A DNA stretch of 64,000 bases, taken from contig CAJNDS010000546.1 in assembly GCA_905221605.1 (NCBI GenBank), positions 684,824 to 748,823 on the forward strand, in the 5' to 3' direction. This document shows, in pieces, positions 63,718-64,000 of this stretch (the stretch's first letter is position 1; every line of letters begins with the position of its first letter). The position numbers and the translations under genes were made by a program. Below the pieces are notes generated by a model. It had not been told where the DNA came from. It worked only from the letters and a program-made list of their open reading frames with translations, and ran no database searches. This DNA comes from Symbiodinium natans (Eukaryota > Sar > Dinophyceae > Suessiales > Symbiodiniaceae).

Positions 63718-64000
63718 TAGGGTTTCCGGCTGAGGGTTTTGGGTTTGGGATTTAGGGCTTCGGGCTTGGGGCTTAGGGTTTAGAGTTGAGGGTGGGGCTT
63801 GAGGGGTTGTTCGAGAGGGTGCTTTGAAGGGATTCATGGGACAAGAGCTCCGCACATGCAATCAGTGGGATCTCGAGTCAGGAATCCTATTTTTGAGTAA
63901 GGCAGTCCCTGTACAGCACATCTATGCTGCCTATGCGACCGTGACTACACTGCGATAGAGGGGTGGGGTTTGGGAGGAGGTGAAAACTATGGAGGCTTTT

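Noticed and set aside
1-64000. Window as a true chromosome end (telomere and subtelomere only)
   Set aside because: Arrays occur in both orientations throughout, are interrupted by protein-like islands, and show no terminal, single-orientation tract at either window edge.
1-64000. The whole mosaic as an assembly artefact
   Set aside because: Not excluded, but exact phase agreement across arrays and shared transposon-like families speak against random joining. Read-level coverage across array borders would decide.

Overview
What this looks like: a nuclear window from a eukaryote with plant-type telomere repeats (TTTAGGG, read as CCCTAAA on the other strand). It is probably a unicellular alga or alveolate. 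A dinoflagellate is my first guess: plausible exons are short and GC-rich, are scattered about every kilobase, lie almost all on the + strand, and are followed by AG|G-type acceptors. I found no spliced-leader sequence, rRNA or tRNA to confirm this. There are no bacterial operons. Most long open frames are translations of telomere repeats or of poly-G and poly-C tracts, not genes.

Layout: the whole window is a mosaic of three materials. (1) Well over 100 interstitial telomere-like arrays, in both orientations, often pure locally and locally converted to one variant (8-mers such as CCCTAAAA, GGGGTTTA, CCCTAAGA; 9-mers such as TTTATAGGG; 7-mer CCCCAAA). (2) About 60 short protein-like islands of 45-250 nt, which I annotate as candidate exons. 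(3) Many short terminal-inverted-repeat (TIR) elements in several families, plus poly-G/C runs and a few microsatellites. Region 31.6-33.3 kb differs: it holds a stem-loop cluster, a GGGCC-rich minisatellite and a 111-bp tandem repeat.

How the parts relate: many exon-like islands are bounded directly by telomere sequence. On the sense strand their 3' edge reads into GTTTAGGG, which supplies a GT donor. Their 5' edge follows a CCCTAAA array plus a pyrimidine tract ending in CAG, or follows TTTAG itself. Several neighbouring islands keep a consistent reading phase across the telomere-repeat interval: 45210/46087, 49454/50139, 52256/53029/53252, 56142/56351/57052 and 58384/58567/59720. My reading is that these arrays are largely intron sequence of one or a few long + strand genes. 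Copies of TIR elements with and without internal telomere-like DNA suggest the repeats arrived by insertion.

Limits: no gene product could be named with confidence. Exon borders were set by eye from splice dinucleotides, open frame and codon character, without transcripts or database searches. Coordinates of diffuse repeats are approximate.
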